A stretch of 64,000 nt of DNA from Synechococcus sp. PCC 7335 (GCF_000155595.1 NZ_DS989904.1:2101243-2165242), one strand, 5' to 3'. Counted from the stretch's first letter, positions 36,578 through 46,041 are shown. Notes: a model not told the origin generated them from the sequence alone. Translations and numbers: made by a program.

Positions 36578-37471
36578 ATGGTACAACCTAACTTTCTGAT
36601 TATAGGAGCTGCCAAAGCGGGTACAAGTTCTCTATATCATTACCTAAATGAGCATCCTCAAATTTATATGAGCCCGGTCAAAGAACCTAGATTCTTTGCA
36701 CCAGAGCTCTACACAGACTATCTGAAAGACCCCTATAGGAGCGGAGCGAAAGAGCATCGAAGCACTCCTATGAGTCTAGAAGAGTATCTTGCCCTATTTG
36801 AAGGTGTATCAAACGAAGTTGCTATTGGAGAAGCATCAACAGAGTATTTGTATGTACCTAAGACACCTAAGCGGATTAAAGAACAACTTCCAGATGTCAA
36901 ACTGATCTCAGTCTTGCGAGATCCAGCTGAGAGAGCCTACTCAGCATTTTGCTATCAGGTCCGTGATGGCTGCGAGCACCTAAGTTTTGAGGAAGCACTT
37001 ACCCAAGAAGAGAGTCGTAGGCTCGAAAAAAAACGTTGGCCCGGTTGGCACTACCAGCGAGTTGGATTTTACTACGAACAGGTAAAACGCTACTTCGATC
37101 TCTTCGATAGAGAGCAGATGAAGATATACCTTTACAAAGACCTGCAAGCTGACAGTAAAGCTGTTGTTCAAGATGCCTGTCGCTTTTTAGGAGTTGAGGA
37201 TACTTTTACGCCTGATTTGACTCGCCGTAATGTTTCAGCAATTCCTAAGAATATGGCACTACAAAACTTACTAATCAAAGACAATCCGCTAAAGACGGTT
37301 GTAAAGCCACTTATTCCTAGTAGCTTACGTAAGTCAATTAGAAGCCAGAACCTGAAGAAGAAACCAGCTTTGTCCTCAGAGATTCGGCAAAAGCTGGTTG
37401 CCAACTACCGAGAAGATATTCTAAAGCTACAAGATCTTATTCAAAAAGACCTTTCTCATTGGCTATCTTGA
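36578..37471 (+). CDS. PAPS-dependent sulfotransferase
   Basis: 297 residues of the heparan sulfate sulfotransferase-like family. The 5'-phosphosulfate loop is IIGAAKAGTSSLYHYLNEHP near residues 6-25; the 3'-phosphate contact is VLRDPAERAYSAFCYQVRDG near 110-130; YLYKDLQADSKAVVQDACRFLG is typical. It would transfer sulfate from PAPS to a hydroxyl of a sugar. A same-length paralogue lies at 45105-45998. Its place in the cluster says that the target is the exopolysaccharide. Confidence 0.92.
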   Translation: MVQPNFLIIGAAKAGTSSLYHYLNEHPQIYMSPVKEPRFFAPELYTDYLKDPYRSGAKEHRSTPMSLEEYLALFEGVSNEVAIGEASTEYLYVPKTPKRIKEQLPDVKLISVLRDPAERAYSAFCYQVRDGCEHLSFEEALTQEESRRLEKKRWPGWHYQRVGFYYEQVKRYFDLFDREQMKIYLYKDLQADSKAVVQDACRFLGVEDTFTPDLTRRNVSAIPKNMALQNLLIKDNPLKTVVKPLIPSSLRKSIRSQNLKKKPALSSEIRQKLVANYREDILKLQDLIQKDLSHWLS

Positions 37472-37572
37472 CTACGCTGACTAATTATTGAACCGAATAG
37501 ATATCACCGCCAACTATATGCCTTTCTAGCTTGTCCAAAGAGAGTAAGGTTGTGTCATTTAGTCTTAGTATC

Positions 37573-38523
37573 ATGCAAAGTAAAGAGAGTATCCATACGC
37601 AGGTTGACTCAAATCAAGCTGGTTCAAAAGCGTTTGAATATCCCATACCACTCGAGTACAACGTTATCTTTGGATGTCCTCGTTCAGGAACAACTTTCCT
37701 GTTTGAAGCGCTAAATGCCCTACCCAATTCTGAATGTTCTTCTGGGCATCTATTCCCGCTAGCGCTAGCACACTTAGTTAATCAAAACCTATCGCCTGAG
37801 ATCTACCAGTGTATTGCAAATAGCTTTGAATTTTCTATTCAAGATTACCTTGAAGCTGTTTATGGCAATCGTGTGACCTCTATACATAAATGGCTACTGA
37901 AGTCGATGAGTACGCAAGAGCTACTCCAGTCGCTCAAAGCCCAAAGAACTATTGAACGGTTCGTGTACAAAGAGCCGTTTCTAGCATTCTCTCCAGAGCT
38001 TGTATACAACGCCTTGCCAGAGTGTCGAATCATTCATATCTATCGAGATGGCCGGGACTGTGCTGACTCGCTAGCACGTAAGTACAAAGTGCTGACAGAT
38101 GAAAAGCTAATGACGTTTAAAACGGCGGAGATGCCATTAGGTCGACAATACGACCATCGATATGTTCCGTGGTGGGTTGAAGTAGGTAAGGAAGAAGCGT
38201 TCATGAGCTACACCCCTTACATACGATCGATTTGGATGTGGAAGGAGATGGTCCGCCGCTGTCACGAGTTTATATCGCGTCCAGATGTTGTAGCTAGCGG
38301 ACGAATCATGACTGTTAAGTATGAGGATCTCGTGCGATCGCCTTTGGAACACGGTGAGCAGATAGTCAATCACTTTAGATGTGATATGACAGATCAGCTG
38401 CGAGCGAAGTTTAAGACAGCCAGGCAAAGTTCGGTTAATATTCACAAACGTCGAGATCCCGAAGAACTGAAGCTAGCTGAGGAAGTCGCCTACGAAGAAC
38501 TCACACAATATGGCTATCTCTAG
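37573..38523 (+). CDS. Sulfotransferase family protein, second type
   Basis: About 316 residues from the ATG at 37573; a TTG at 37531 adds 14 residues. It has the 5'-phosphosulfate loop VIFGCPRSGTTFLFEALNAL, a 3'-phosphate region IHIYRDGRDCADSLARKYKV, and MTVKYEDLVRSPLEHGEQIV, which are general sulfotransferase motifs. It is only distantly like the 297-residue pair, so it probably modifies another position of the glycan. It overlaps no neighbour and lies 102 bases after the first sulfotransferase gene. Confidence 0.88.
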   Translation: MQSKESIHTQVDSNQAGSKAFEYPIPLEYNVIFGCPRSGTTFLFEALNALPNSECSSGHLFPLALAHLVNQNLSPEIYQCIANSFEFSIQDYLEAVYGNRVTSIHKWLLKSMSTQELLQSLKAQRTIERFVYKEPFLAFSPELVYNALPECRIIHIYRDGRDCADSLARKYKVLTDEKLMTFKTAEMPLGRQYDHRYVPWWVEVGKEEAFMSYTPYIRSIWMWKEMVRRCHEFISRPDVVASGRIMTVKYEDLVRSPLEHGEQIVNHFRCDMTDQLRAKFKTARQSSVNIHKRRDPEELKLAEEVAYEELTQYGYL

Positions 38524-38579
38524 CAGGCTACTAAAAGGTCACTACTCAGTTGATAAGGGGCATTCTAAGGTCTTGAACA

Positions 38580-40622
38580 ATGATTAAGTCTCTTAAAAAG
38601 CATTCGATTTTAAAAGGGGTTGTTCTGACGCTCATAGCGTTTGCGATCGCCTTGATGGCTCACGCTATTTATAGTCAACAGGGCGCTGAAAGACTTGCTT
38701 TATCAACTCGAGGTCAGCAGTGGTTTGAGTCTCAAGAGCTGCTATCTGATGTGCCTGCGCTATTTGATATTGGTGTTACAGATATCAACCAAGATGGTGA
38801 TCTAGATGTATACACTTCTAATCACAGTGAGAAGCAATTTCTACTATTTGGACAGACCGATGGTACGTTTGATGAACGTCCTATTTCCTCGCTGTCGTTA
38901 AACCAAGACCCAGACTTTCCTGGACTAGAGCCTGCAGCTGCGCCAGTAATGGATGAACCCGGGGTCTATATTTACTGGGACAGGCGACGGATTGTAATCG
39001 AGTGCAAAGATCTAGCGTCTTTACTAGGCCCATCAGCTGGGAGTGAAAATTTTGGTTCTGGCACCATTCAAGTATCTTCGCCGATGAATGTCATCGACAG
39101 CAACGGCTTTGACATTGACATTCAAGAAGAAGAACTCGCTTCGGGAGCCATTATCTCTACCACTCAATTTAGTATTGATACCGAAGAGGCTAAGACTGTT
39201 TTAGGCTCATACAACCAAAGTCTACCCGTCTCTCTTGAGCTAAACACCGAACTTAGTCTCAACCAGATATACGTGGGCGTTGACAAGGTTAATCCTGCTG
39301 CCTACGACTTTACTATGTACCTACGAGATCGTCATGGAATGGCATGGGCTGACTACGACGGACAGGGGTTTCTAGATGTCTTTATTGTTCGTGGTGGGCT
39401 AAGGGCCAGAATGGAAACGCTGCCTGAGCGATATACAGATGAATTACTAGTAGACTCAAGGGTAGCCAATTCAGAAGAAACTACATACACCAATATCGTC
39501 GATGATGTCGGTATTGAAAAAAAGGCCTGCCCTGCCTTGCAGACAGCCTGGGTAGATTTTAATGCGGATGGACTATTAGATATCTATACTGTCTGTTTCA
39601 CCCCACCGACTGCAACACGTTCTTATGCTAATCAGCTCTACCAGCAGCTTCCCCATGGACGCTTTAGAGATGTAGCATCGGATGTTGGTTTAGATATCAC
39701 CGATGACGGCTCGTTTGTATGGCTAGATGCAAATCGAGATCGAGCAGTTGACCTGATATGGGTGGGCGAAGAGGCTTTCTGGCTATATCTCAATCAAGAT
39801 GGGAAATTTGAACCGCGAAGAATTGGTGACAATCCAGGGACAGTAGTTGAGACCTTTAGTGACAGTAGTAAGTTAACAGTCGCAGACTACGATAACGACG
39901 GTGATCTAGACGTGTTCTTCGCCTCTCCAGGGGGAAATGCACTACTGTCGAACGATCAAGGAAACTACGTTGTGTTGGATTTGGAATCTTTACAGCTTCC
40001 TACTCGATCCTACACTGCTAATTGGGTCGACTATGACAACGACGGGCGAGCTGATTTGCACGTAGCGCCTGACGGTCTGTATCGGCAAACGACCGCTAAA
40101 ACGTTTGAACCGGTTCAGCTGCTAGGGGAAGAAGCAACTTTGCTCCAAAAAGCTTTCGCCACTTGGTTTGATGCAAACAACGATGGCCGATTAGATCTAC
40201 TATGGGCCTCATCCTACCGACCATCCAAGCTGCAATCACTTTATCAACGGATAAGTCAGAAGATACTTGGAGGCGAGTTCACAACTGAAAGCTCGGCTGT
40301 GACACTGTATTCAGGCGTCGGAGGAACAAGTGCAGATACTCAAAACCATTGGTTGCAGCTTGATTTGACAGGATCAGCTAAAAACAGACAGGCAATTGGG
40401 GCGCTCGTTGAATTGATCACTGCTGAAGGTACTCAGCTTCAAACTGTCGGACAATTTGAAGGATCTCAGTTTTCGCAGGGACACTATCGCTTGTACTTCG
40501 GAGTAGGCAAGCAGCAGTCTATTGATCTAGTGCGAGTGTATTGGCCAGATGGATCATCCCAAGAAGTTCAAGATGTCGATGCCGACCAGCGACTGACTAT
40601 TAGTCAAGCTAACGAACTCTAA
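38580..40622 (+). CDS. FG-GAP/VCBS repeat protein with C-terminal ASPIC/UnbV domain
   Basis: 680 residues. An N-terminal hydrophobic segment (GVVLTLIAFAIALMAHAIYS, about 14-33) acts as signal peptide or anchor. The body has calcium-loop FG-GAP units with D-x-[ND]-x-DG-x-x-D: DINQDGDLDVY, DFNADGLLDIY, DYDNDGDLDVF, DYDNDGRADLH and DANNDGRLDLL, typical of a seven-bladed beta propeller. The last 110 residues (NHWLQLDLTGSAKNRQAIGA ... VRVYWPDGSSQEVQDV) are the ASPIC/UnbV domain. It is exported and probably binds calcium and a ligand at the surface. Being enclosed by sulfotransferase genes suggests that it recognises or processes the sulfated glycan, but this is inference. Confidence 0.88.
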   Translation: MIKSLKKHSILKGVVLTLIAFAIALMAHAIYSQQGAERLALSTRGQQWFESQELLSDVPALFDIGVTDINQDGDLDVYTSNHSEKQFLLFGQTDGTFDERPISSLSLNQDPDFPGLEPAAAPVMDEPGVYIYWDRRRIVIECKDLASLLGPSAGSENFGSGTIQVSSPMNVIDSNGFDIDIQEEELASGAIISTTQFSIDTEEAKTVLGSYNQSLPVSLELNTELSLNQIYVGVDKVNPAAYDFTMYLRDRHGMAWADYDGQGFLDVFIVRGGLRARMETLPERYTDELLVDSRVANSEETTYTNIVDDVGIEKKACPALQTAWVDFNADGLLDIYTVCFTPPTATRSYANQLYQQLPHGRFRDVASDVGLDITDDGSFVWLDANRDRAVDLIWVGEEAFWLYLNQDGKFEPRRIGDNPGTVVETFSDSSKLTVADYDNDGDLDVFFASPGGNALLSNDQGNYVVLDLESLQLPTRSYTANWVDYDNDGRADLHVAPDGLYRQTTAKTFEPVQLLGEEATLLQKAFATWFDANNDGRLDLLWASSYRPSKLQSLYQRISQKILGGEFTTESSAVTLYSGVGGTSADTQNHWLQLDLTGSAKNRQAIGALVELITAEGTQLQTVGQFEGSQFSQGHYRLYFGVGKQQSIDLVRVYWPDGSSQEVQDVDADQRLTISQANEL

Positions 40623-40949
40623 TCACAACAAAGCCTCTAAAACACCCTCTCTAGCATCGTTTTGCGCTAGAGCTACTTTGTCATCTCCATTTATCTCACT
40701 TTTACATAGCTGCGTTGGTCTTTGTAGGCTCCGTGAACTATATCGGTAAGTTCCCCGTTCAATAGAAGTGGAGTGATATGTTGCTTAATGATCGAACACT
40801 GAGTTCTTTGGAATCAATCCTTCTATAGCAGTTGGCACTCTTACCGGATAGTAATAGTAGTTACTAGGGAAGTGCTGCAACGCTCCAGTCGGGCTGTTTT
40901 AGGGTTCTCCGTCAGCTATTAGTTTCTTAAAATCAGACATAGATAAGAT
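40623..40949. other. Spacer before the large FG-GAP protein
   Basis: 327 bases with no supported gene, RNA or terminator. It presumably contains a promoter, so the 1352-residue protein may be expressed separately from the upstream part of the cluster. Confidence 0.5.
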
Positions 40950-43900
40950 ATGTGCAATTACTGCGATGCCTACTCAGCTCTTGTTAGCGCAGACCCCTCC
41001 CAAACAAGCCTACAAACTGAGGCTGCCCAGCTACTACAGCCGGCTTTGGAGATGATGCTCGGCGCCGACAGTCAGGCGATCGCACCCGCCGCTGAGACGG
41101 CACAAGCAAACGAAGCAGCACTCACCCAAACGCTGTCGCTCGTCGTCGAGGAACTGCAGACCCGGCTTACTAGTTTTGCCAATAGCGAAGTCGAGACGCT
41201 AGAGAACATGAGACTCGCCTTCGGGGATAGCTTCAGCGCTGAAGCCGCAACCACTCTATTGGAAGCATGGCAAGCGGGAGACTTCGAGGTACTACCTACC
41301 ATCGAGTTCCTTTCCGCCGCCGAGCTCGGCAGTGCGAACGGTGCCTACGCAGCACAAACAGAGACCATCTATCTATCGGCCGAAGCGTTCGAGCTCTACC
41401 AGAACGATATTGCTAGGCTGAGCGCTATCGTCGCCGAAGAACTAGGCCACCATATCGATACGGTTTTGAACGGCGCCGTCGATAGTCAGGGGGACGAAGG
41501 GGCAATCTTCTCCGCGCTAGTTCAGGGGGAAGCGCTATCGGCAGAGCAGTTGCAGAGTCTGCAGCAAGAGGATGACCAGGTCACTATCGTCATAAGTGAT
41601 GGAGGTAGTGATGAAAGTAGTGATGCTCAAGGGACTCGCACTATCGAGGTTGAGCAAAACCAGACGAGTCAGATTAGCTTCGAGGATGTGACCGAAAGCG
41701 CCGGCGACTTCATCTCCGGCCGTAGCTATGGTGCGGGCGCTTGGGGCGACTTCAACGGCGACGGCCTACCTGACCTATGGGTGAACAACCACTTCGGTAG
41801 TGGCCGCAACCTGTTCGTCAACAATGGCGATGGGACGTTTACCGACATCGTCAACCAAGTCGAAGCTGGCAACTCTGATGTCTTTCTCGAGAGCGAAATT
41901 CGCGGTGACTTCCATGGCGTTGCCTGGGCTGACTTCGACAACGATGGCGACCAGGACTTACTGCAGCTGGTTGGTGGCGAAGGTAACACTAGCACACTTG
42001 GCCAAGAGAACACGGGTGATCGCAGCGAACCCAACCGTTTGTACGTCAACGAGAACGGCGTGCTACGAGACCGAGCACCTGAGTTAGGACTGTCTTATAA
42101 CAGCGCCAAAGCCCAGACCCCTACCTGGCTAGACTACGACAACGACGGCAGACTCGACCTGTTCCACGGCTCTACCCAACGCGCCGATGGCCTCAACCCC
42201 ACAACTGTCTTTCGTCAGAACGCCAACGGCCGCTTCGACGATGTTGGTGATACGGTTCTGCCCACCGAACTGGTCAACAAGACCGTTCGCTTCGGTGGTT
42301 TGGGCTACCTATCGGACCAGGACCTCTACGACCTAGTCCTACCGGGTGCGATCGCCGACCTGTTCGATGTCACGACGACACCGTTCACGAACATCGTCGA
42401 TGAGACTATCGGCGGTTCAAAGCGGCTCAAAGGTGCTAGGGATTTCGCCTTCGCCGACTTCAACAACGATGGACTGATAGATGCCTACCTAGCGAGAGCG
42501 CAGGCAGACCGATTGTTCTACAACACCGCTGACGGTGGTTTAGTTGGCGTTAGCGATAGTGCCGGCATCGATGCAGTCGATACCAGCAAAGCGGCGGGTG
42601 TAGTCGCTGCTGACTTCGACAACGATATGGATGTCGATATCTACGTAGTACGAGAAAGTGCGAACGGTAGTAACCTCCCGAACATCCTGTTCGACAACCA
42701 GGGCGATGGTACGTTTGTTGCTGTTGCCAACCAGGGCGGTGCGGTATCGGCAACGACAGGAGTCGGTGACAACGCGACGGTAGCGGACTACGACGGCGAT
42801 GGCTTCATGGACCTGTTCGTGACCAACGGTGCGAAGACGGCGCTTCGCGGACCGCAGCAGCTGTTCCGCAACCGGGGGAACGAGAACAACTGGCTACAGA
42901 TAGACCTGGCTGGGGCAGTGAGTCTGACCGATAGTGAGGGGAACGTTCGGGTCGGGACGAACCGGGATGGGATTGGTGCGCAGGTGTATGTAACGGCGGG
43001 GGGAGTGACGCAGCGGCGCGACCAGAACGGCGGGGTGCATAAGCATTCGCAAGACTTCCAGCGGCTGCACTTTGGACTAGCGCAGAACGAGCAGGTAGAG
43101 CGGATAGAGGTACGCTGGCCGAGCGGTGTGGTGCAGGTACTAGAGAACGTCAACGTCAACCAAGTCATCACGATTACTGAACAAATTACGGGCGGTGGGG
43201 GCGGTAGCACTCCAGTTGCTGCTGATGACACCGTCACAACTGTCGAGGACACCGCAGTCATTTTCGGTGAGACAACGCTGCTTAGTAATGACAATCTAGG
43301 TGATATTCCGACAACTATCACTGCAGTAGATACTGTTAGCGCTAAGGGGGGTGCTATTACAGGTAATTCAGATAGCACTTACACTTACACACCAGCCACA
43401 GATTTTGTTGGAACAGATAGCTTTAGCTACACCATTACTGATGATGATGGGGAAACTAGCAGCGCTACCGTCACGGTCACAGTTACACCACAGCCAAGCA
43501 GCGATGGACTGCTTACTGATGGATTGGTCTTGAATTTAAACGCAGATGCAGGGGTATCTGTCGATACTAATGGGGTTGTCAGTGGCTGGGCGGATCAGTC
43601 TGAATTTGGAAATGATCTAATCAGCGCTGGAGATCCTAGCCTATTAGTTGATGCGCTCAACGGTCGCAACGTTATCGAATTCGATGGGGTTGGAGATAAA
43701 CTAAGTCGGACCTTGGAGTTGAACGGTCTACCTGGGGGGAATGCAGAGCGTACGGTATTCCTAGTCGCTAAATATGATGGAACAGGTTATGGCGGTGCTG
43801 CCTACGGCGACAGTTCCAAGAACCAGACTTTTGGCGCTGTTGTCGATCCTAACGGAAACCTGATGGCTCAAGGCTGGGGAGGAAGAAATGACTTCAGTAG

Positions 43901-45008
43901 CGGAGAGCTTGGCACTGGCACAGGATGGCTTTTGCAAGGAATTGTTCATGACGGAACTACAGTCAGCCAGTACCGAGACGGTAACTTAATCGATAGTAGA
44001 AACCATACCTACAATACAGATGTTGTTAATGGTGAAGGCTTAGTTATTGGAGCTGAGATCGACAGCACCCCTAATGTCAATATGGATGTTGCCACTCTAT
44101 TAATATATGACCGGTCGCTTTCTACTAATGAACGACAGCAGGTAGAGACTTACTTACAGGAAAAGTATTTCTCCAACGACCAGAACGATCAAGGTGGTGG
44201 TGGATCGGATGGGAATACCGGTAATCCAACTGATGATGCTGATTTACTCTTCAGTCTCAGAAATGGAATTTACTTGGATGGAATTGCCACCCGGTCTGAA
44301 GATATCGTTCGGTACGATGGCACCAGCTTTAGTCTTTTCTTCGATGGTTCGGATGTTGGTCTTGGTGGCAAAGGTATGAACGTCGATGCCTTCACGGTTA
44401 TTAGTGATAGCGAACTCTTAATATCCTTTGATAAGGCCATGACCCTAGAGGGGGCCGGAGAGATAGATGATTCCGACGTAGTCAAATTCACTGCGACTTC
44501 ACTAGGTGAAGTGACAGCTGGAACCTTTGAGCTATATCTAGATGGAAGCGATGTCGGCCTTACAAAGGGGGAAGAAGATATCGATGGCTTAACTGGGCTG
44601 TCTGATGGTAGTTTGTTGATCTCTACTCAAGGGCCATCTAATGTCCCCGGTGCTAGTGCGAATAACGAAGACCTTCTACTATTTAGACCGACGTCTTTAG
44701 GCGAGAACACCAGTGGCAGTTGGTCTGTATACTTTGATGGTAGCGATGTTGGGCTAGGAGACGATAGCCAAGAATTTATAGACGGAATAGCAACGGATGC
44801 TGCTGACAAGCTGCTTTTCTCTGCGGCTGGCAATTTCGATGTACCAGGACTGTCAGGAGCTGATGATGATGTATTCGGTTTCACTGCATCCTCAGTTGGA
44901 TCAACTACTACTGGTAGCTTTGATACGGGGTTACTCTTCGACGGATCTAGTTTTGGACTAGATAAGGTGAACATTGATGCCATTTCTCTAACGGCACCAG
45001 CCTCGTAG
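40950..45008 (+). CDS. Large multidomain surface protein: FG-GAP, ASPIC/UnbV, Ig-like, LamG-like and DGSDVGL repeats
   Basis: 1352 residues. In order: an N-terminal domain (1-215) with a zincin-like ARLSAIVAEELGHHID around 155-170, often found at the front of large cyanobacterial exported proteins; FG-GAP propeller units at about 240-635 (FNGDGLPDLW, FDNDGDQDLL, YDNDGRLDLF, FNNDGLIDAY, FDNDMDVDIY, YDGDGFMDLF); ASPIC/UnbV at about 636-745 (NWLQIDLAG, IEVRWPSGVVQVLENV); a cadherin-like Ig repeat at 755-850; a LamG/ConA-like module at 853-1075; and a C-terminal array with three DGSDVGL and one DGSSFGL. No Sec signal peptide is visible, so type I secretion is possible, though RTX nonapeptides are missing. 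The first 2.2 kb is markedly richer in GC than the rest, suggesting mosaic origin. The C-terminal half shares its LamG module with the gene at 61333. Confidence 0.85.
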   Translation: MCNYCDAYSALVSADPSQTSLQTEAAQLLQPALEMMLGADSQAIAPAAETAQANEAALTQTLSLVVEELQTRLTSFANSEVETLENMRLAFGDSFSAEAATTLLEAWQAGDFEVLPTIEFLSAAELGSANGAYAAQTETIYLSAEAFELYQNDIARLSAIVAEELGHHIDTVLNGAVDSQGDEGAIFSALVQGEALSAEQLQSLQQEDDQVTIVISDGGSDESSDAQGTRTIEVEQNQTSQISFEDVTESAGDFISGRSYGAGAWGDFNGDGLPDLWVNNHFGSGRNLFVNNGDGTFTDIVNQVEAGNSDVFLESEIRGDFHGVAWADFDNDGDQDLLQLVGGEGNTSTLGQENTGDRSEPNRLYVNENGVLRDRAPELGLSYNSAKAQTPTWLDYDNDGRLDLFHGSTQRADGLNPTTVFRQNANGRFDDVGDTVLPTELVNKTVRFGGLGYLSDQDLYDLVLPGAIADLFDVTTTPFTNIVDETIGGSKRLKGARDFAFADFNNDGLIDAYLARAQADRLFYNTADGGLVGVSDSAGIDAVDTSKAAGVVAADFDNDMDVDIYVVRESANGSNLPNILFDNQGDGTFVAVANQGGAVSATTGVGDNATVADYDGDGFMDLFVTNGAKTALRGPQQLFRNRGNENNWLQIDLAGAVSLTDSEGNVRVGTNRDGIGAQVYVTAGGVTQRRDQNGGVHKHSQDFQRLHFGLAQNEQVERIEVRWPSGVVQVLENVNVNQVITITEQITGGGGGSTPVAADDTVTTVEDTAVIFGETTLLSNDNLGDIPTTITAVDTVSAKGGAITGNSDSTYTYTPATDFVGTDSFSYTITDDDGETSSATVTVTVTPQPSSDGLLTDGLVLNLNADAGVSVDTNGVVSGWADQSEFGNDLISAGDPSLLVDALNGRNVIEFDGVGDKLSRTLELNGLPGGNAERTVFLVAKYDGTGYGGAAYGDSSKNQTFGAVVDPNGNLMAQGWGGRNDFSSGELGTGTGWLLQGIVHDGTTVSQYRDGNLIDSRNHTYNTDVVNGEGLVIGAEIDSTPNVNMDVATLLIYDRSLSTNERQQVETYLQEKYFSNDQNDQGGGGSDGNTGNPTDDADLLFSLRNGIYLDGIATRSEDIVRYDGTSFSLFFDGSDVGLGGKGMNVDAFTVISDSELLISFDKAMTLEGAGEIDDSDVVKFTATSLGEVTAGTFELYLDGSDVGLTKGEEDIDGLTGLSDGSLLISTQGPSNVPGASANNEDLLLFRPTSLGENTSGSWSVYFDGSDVGLGDDSQEFIDGIATDAADKLLFSAAGNFDVPGLSGADDDVFGFTASSVGSTTTGSFDTGLLFDGSSFGLDKVNIDAISLTAPAS

Positions 45009-45074
45009 GCTCCTAGCCCAGAGAACCTATGCTAGACGTATTGATCGGACAGCCGCTTTTGCTGAATTTTTATT

Positions 45075-45098
45075 GCCTAGGCTAGTGCCTAGGCTAGT
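45075..45098. repeat. 12-bp tandem duplication before a sulfotransferase gene
   Basis: GCCTAGGCTAGT occurs twice in a row and ends 6 bases before the ATG at 45105, where the ribosome binding site would be expected. Each unit contains the palindrome CCTAGG. No clear Shine-Dalgarno sequence is left in this interval. Confidence 0.75.
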
Positions 45099-45104
45099 CC
45101 TACC

Positions 45105-45998
45105 ATGCATATGCCTAACTTTTTGATAATTGGTGCGGCAAAGGCCGGAACTACTTCGCTCTACTCATACCTAGCTCAGCATCCACAAGTCTATATGAGT
45201 GCGCAAAAAGAGCCTCGATTCTTTGCACTAGAAGGTGAAGAGCCTAACTATGGCGGCATCACTCAGGGTATCAACCGAGGTTCTATTAGTACGCTAGAGG
45301 ACTATCAGAAGCTATTTAAGGGAGTCAGTGACGAAGCGGCTATCGGCGAAGCATCAACCATCTACCTTTACAGCGAAAAAGCAAGTGAACGTATTCAACA
45401 TCACATTCCTAACGTTAGGCTGATTGCCGTTTTGCGAAATCCGGCTGACCGTGCCTTCTCAAGCTATGTTCATTTGGTCCGTGACGGGTTTGAGACGCTG
45501 AGCTTCGCCGAGGGACTTCAAGCAGAACCGCGTCGCCGAGAAGAAAACTGGCAGCCTCTATGGTTCTATCAGCATAGGGGATTTTACTATGAACAGCTAA
45601 AGCGGTATTTCGATCGGTTTGATAGTGAGCAGATACAGGTATATCTGTACGAAGATTTGGTAAAAAGTGCTCAGACGGTCGCACAAGATATTTATCGTTT
45701 CTTGGGTGTCGATGATAGTTTTGTGCCTGATCTAACGCGCTCCAACGTATCGGGTATTCCAAAACGTCGCTGGCTGCAAAATCTTTTTATGAAGGATAAC
45801 CCCTTAAAGACAGCAGTTAAGCCGCTGCTGCCCAAACAGATGCGCAAACGCATTTCTCGTGATGTTCATCGTAAAAACACGGGCGATAAGCCGACATTTC
45901 CTGTAGAAGTTCGTCAGCAATTGGTAGAGACCTATCGTGAAGACGTTTTGAAGCTTCAAGATCTACTCAATCGCGATCTTTCTATCTGGTTAAAATGA
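45105..45998 (+). CDS. PAPS-dependent sulfotransferase, paralogue of 36578-37471
   Basis: 297 residues, the same length as the first one and alignable end to end: PNFLIIGAAKAGTTSLYSYL (5'-phosphosulfate loop), QKEPRFFAL, GEASTIYLYSEKAS, VRLIAVLRNPADRAFSSY (3'-phosphate site), VRDGFETLSFAEGL, VPDLTRSNVSGIPKRRWLQN, and a C-terminal EVRQQLVETYREDVLKLQDL matching EIRQKLVANYREDILKLQDL. A local duplication is the simplest reading; the copies have diverged enough to have different acceptor positions. ATG codons at 45105 and 45111 are both usable. Confidence 0.92.
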   Translation: MHMPNFLIIGAAKAGTTSLYSYLAQHPQVYMSAQKEPRFFALEGEEPNYGGITQGINRGSISTLEDYQKLFKGVSDEAAIGEASTIYLYSEKASERIQHHIPNVRLIAVLRNPADRAFSSYVHLVRDGFETLSFAEGLQAEPRRREENWQPLWFYQHRGFYYEQLKRYFDRFDSEQIQVYLYEDLVKSAQTVAQDIYRFLGVDDSFVPDLTRSNVSGIPKRRWLQNLFMKDNPLKTAVKPLLPKQMRKRISRDVHRKNTGDKPTFPVEVRQQLVETYREDVLKLQDLLNRDLSIWLK

Positions 45999-46041
45999 CG
46001 GGAGCATTGTTCTTATATCTTTAGTGTTTAAAACTTAAATC

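Noticed and set aside
42788-43378. 196-codon minus-strand open frame
   Set aside because: Antisense to the GC-rich FG-GAP/ASPIC segment; serine- and cysteine-rich composition is typical of a shadow frame.
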